A DNA stretch of 7,109 nucleotides from Sulfurovum sp. (GTDB taxonomy: Bacteria; Campylobacterota; Campylobacteria; Campylobacterales; Sulfurovaceae), in the NCBI GenBank assembly GCA_015663065.1, contig DQSX01000235.1, positions 1 to 7,109 of the forward strand, in the 5' to 3' direction. Each line of letters begins with the position of its first letter. Positions within the stretch are counted from its first letter, which is position 1. Of the stretch, positions 6,324-7,109 are shown in pieces. The notes under the pieces are model-generated. The model worked only from the letters and a program-made list of their open reading frames with translations. It made no database searches and was not told the DNA's origin. Position numbers and translations under genes: made by a program.

Positions 6324-6351
6324 CCCCTTGTTCAATAGTAAAAGGATTATA
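6324..6351 (-). promoter_or_regulatory. Candidate ccsBA promoter -10 and ribosome binding site
   Basis: On the minus strand a perfect TATAAT (6351-6346) is followed, about 17 bases later, by AAGGGG (6329-6324) and then the ATG at 6315 after 8 bases. Transcription would start near 6339. No convincing -35 box is seen 16-18 bases upstream; that position is occupied by the right part of the TTAACGTATCGTTAA inverted repeat. Read-through from polA is also possible, because no terminator is visible after polA. Confidence 0.5.
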
Positions 6352-6362
6352 GCTCATCTTTG

Positions 6363-6377
6363 TTAACGTATCGTTAA
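6363..6377. promoter_or_regulatory. Perfect 15-base inverted repeat TTAACGTATCGTTAA, candidate operator
   Basis: Arms TTAACG and CGTTAA flank a 3-base centre (TAT). The repeat lies 11 bases upstream of the candidate ccsBA -10, overlapping where a -35 would be, a usual place for an activator or repressor site. It resembles the TTAAC-N4-GTTAA type of Crp/Fnr-family half-site pairing known in Campylobacter, but its spacing is N5. The 6-base stem with no T-run after it on the minus strand is weak as a polA terminator. Its function is inferred from position only. Confidence 0.4.
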
Positions 6378-6411
6378 TTTTTCCCAAGAGAGTGGCATTA
6401 CGTCTCCAATG

Positions 6412-7109
6412 TTACTTCAATTCTCCCCAAGAGTCACCTATGCTGGCAGAACACTTCAGAGGCACATTCAGCTCAAGGATATTTTCCATGACATGAACAA
6501 AACGTTTCACTGTCTCTTCAACCTTCTCCTCTTTTACTTCAAAAATGAGTTCATCATGGATCTGTAACAGCATAAAGGCATCCAGCTCTTCTTCTTTGAT
6601 CATACTGTCTATCTGGTTCATGGAGAGTTTTATGAGGTCCGCTGCAGATCCCTGAAAAACAGTATTGACCGACTCTCTCATGTAGGCTGCTTTCTGCATG
6701 CCGTTGGCTGCTTCATAATCAAAGATACGTCTTCTTTTGAGTATGGTCTCTACATAACCGTCTATCTTCACCCTCTCCTGTATCCCTTCCAGGAAATTTT
6801 TGACTGTCGGGAAGGATGCAAAATAGTTTGTTATGATCTCTTTGGCCTCTGAAGTGGAAATGCCCAACTCATCTGAGAGTTTTTTGGGCCCCATTCCATA
6901 CAACAATCCAAAATTCACCGATTTGGCAAAAGACCTTTTTACTTTGGCTTCTTCTTCTCCAAACAAAATAGTCGACGTTGCCAGGTGAATATCTACGCCA
7001 TTTTGAAAGGCTTCAAGCAGCGCTGCATCCTGGGAGAAGTGTGCAAGCAGACGCAGCTCGATCTGCGAGTAGTCAATAGAGACCAGTTTGTAACCCTCTT
7101 TGGCAACAA
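6412..7109 (-). CDS. polA: DNA polymerase I, C-terminal part of the polymerase domain (partial)
   Basis: Family A DNA polymerase, which fills gaps and replaces RNA primers in replication and repair. The last 231 residues are visible; the reading frame continues past the right edge and its start is outside (family total about 850-930 residues). Numbering visible residues, motif A is VSIDYSQIELRLLAH with the metal aspartate D12. Motif B, KRSFAKSVNFGLLYGMG, carries R58, K62, F66 and Y70; F66 matches the wild-type Phe of E. coli Pol I at the dideoxynucleotide-discriminating position. Motif C, QIHDELIFEV, carries H184, D185 and E186. All three palm and finger motifs are intact, so the part seen looks functional. 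The frame ends GDSWGELK-TAA, the usual short tail. It lies upstream of ccsBA on the same strand with a 96-base gap and no clear terminator. Confidence 0.97.
   Translation of the reverse strand, partial: VAKEGYKLVSIDYSQIELRLLAHFSQDAALLEAFQNGVDIHLATSTILFGEEEAKVKRSFAKSVNFGLLYGMGPKKLSDELGISTSEAKEIITNYFASFPTVKNFLEGIQERVKIDGYVETILKRRRIFDYEAANGMQKAAYMRESVNTVFQGSAADLIKLSMNQIDSMIKEEELDAFMLLQIHDELIFEVKEEKVEETVKRFVHVMENILELNVPLKCSASIGDSWGELK

Noticed and set aside
6316..6387. Longer CcsBA starting at TTG 6387 or ATG 6357
   Set aside because: Weak or no Shine-Dalgarno and both lie upstream of the likely transcription start; ATG 6315 has AAGGGG and gives the typical ResB beginning.
6363..6411. Intrinsic terminator for polA (TTAACG/CGTTAA hairpin, or GGAGA...TCTCT further upstream)
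   Set aside because: Stems are short or include a G-T pair, and neither is followed by a T-run on the minus strand.

Overview
The window reads as ordinary chromosomal housekeeping DNA of an epsilonproteobacterium (phylum Campylobacterota), probably a Sulfurovum- or Sulfurimonas-like genus. The main pointers are a very large fused CcsB-CcsA (ResB+CcsA) cytochrome c synthetase, a GreA beginning (M/V)QKEPM, AT-rich intergenic DNA with TATAAT boxes, and densely packed genes. The genus is an inference; the phylum is fairly secure. I see no mobile element, CRISPR array, tRNA, rRNA or phage gene, and no non-coding stretch longer than about 110 bases.

Layout. (1) Bases 1-1700, minus strand: a likely operon greA (transcript-cleavage factor) > argC (arginine biosynthesis) > the first 29 codons of a metallophosphoesterase that runs off the left edge. 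A three-copy heptanucleotide repeat lies between argC and that last gene. (2) Bases 1651-1763: a 113-base divergent promoter region with back-to-back TATAAT boxes, one for greA and one for surE. (3) Bases 1764-3182, plus strand: surE (5'/3'-nucleotidase) followed 3 bases later by a short ThiF/TcdA-type E1-like enzyme. (4) Bases 3183-3217: a compact hairpin and T-rich tract that terminates the gene arriving from the right. (5) Bases 3218-6315, minus strand: ccsBA, the System II cytochrome c synthetase, split by an apparent one-base deletion into an N-terminal and a C-terminal reading frame. (6) Bases 6316-6411: a short spacer holding a candidate promoter, a Shine-Dalgarno and a 15-base inverted repeat. 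(7) Bases 6412-7109, minus strand: the C-terminal quarter of DNA polymerase I, entering from the right edge.

The genes do not form one pathway. greA, surE, the TcdA-like gene and polA are information-processing or maintenance genes, argC is biosynthetic, and ccsBA serves respiratory cytochrome maturation. The point most worth checking is the ccsBA frameshift: every heme-handling residue of the family is still present across the two frames, so a sequencing or assembly indel, or a recent mutation, is more likely than decay. I found no convincing undescribed system; the other findings are small regulatory or structural curiosities.
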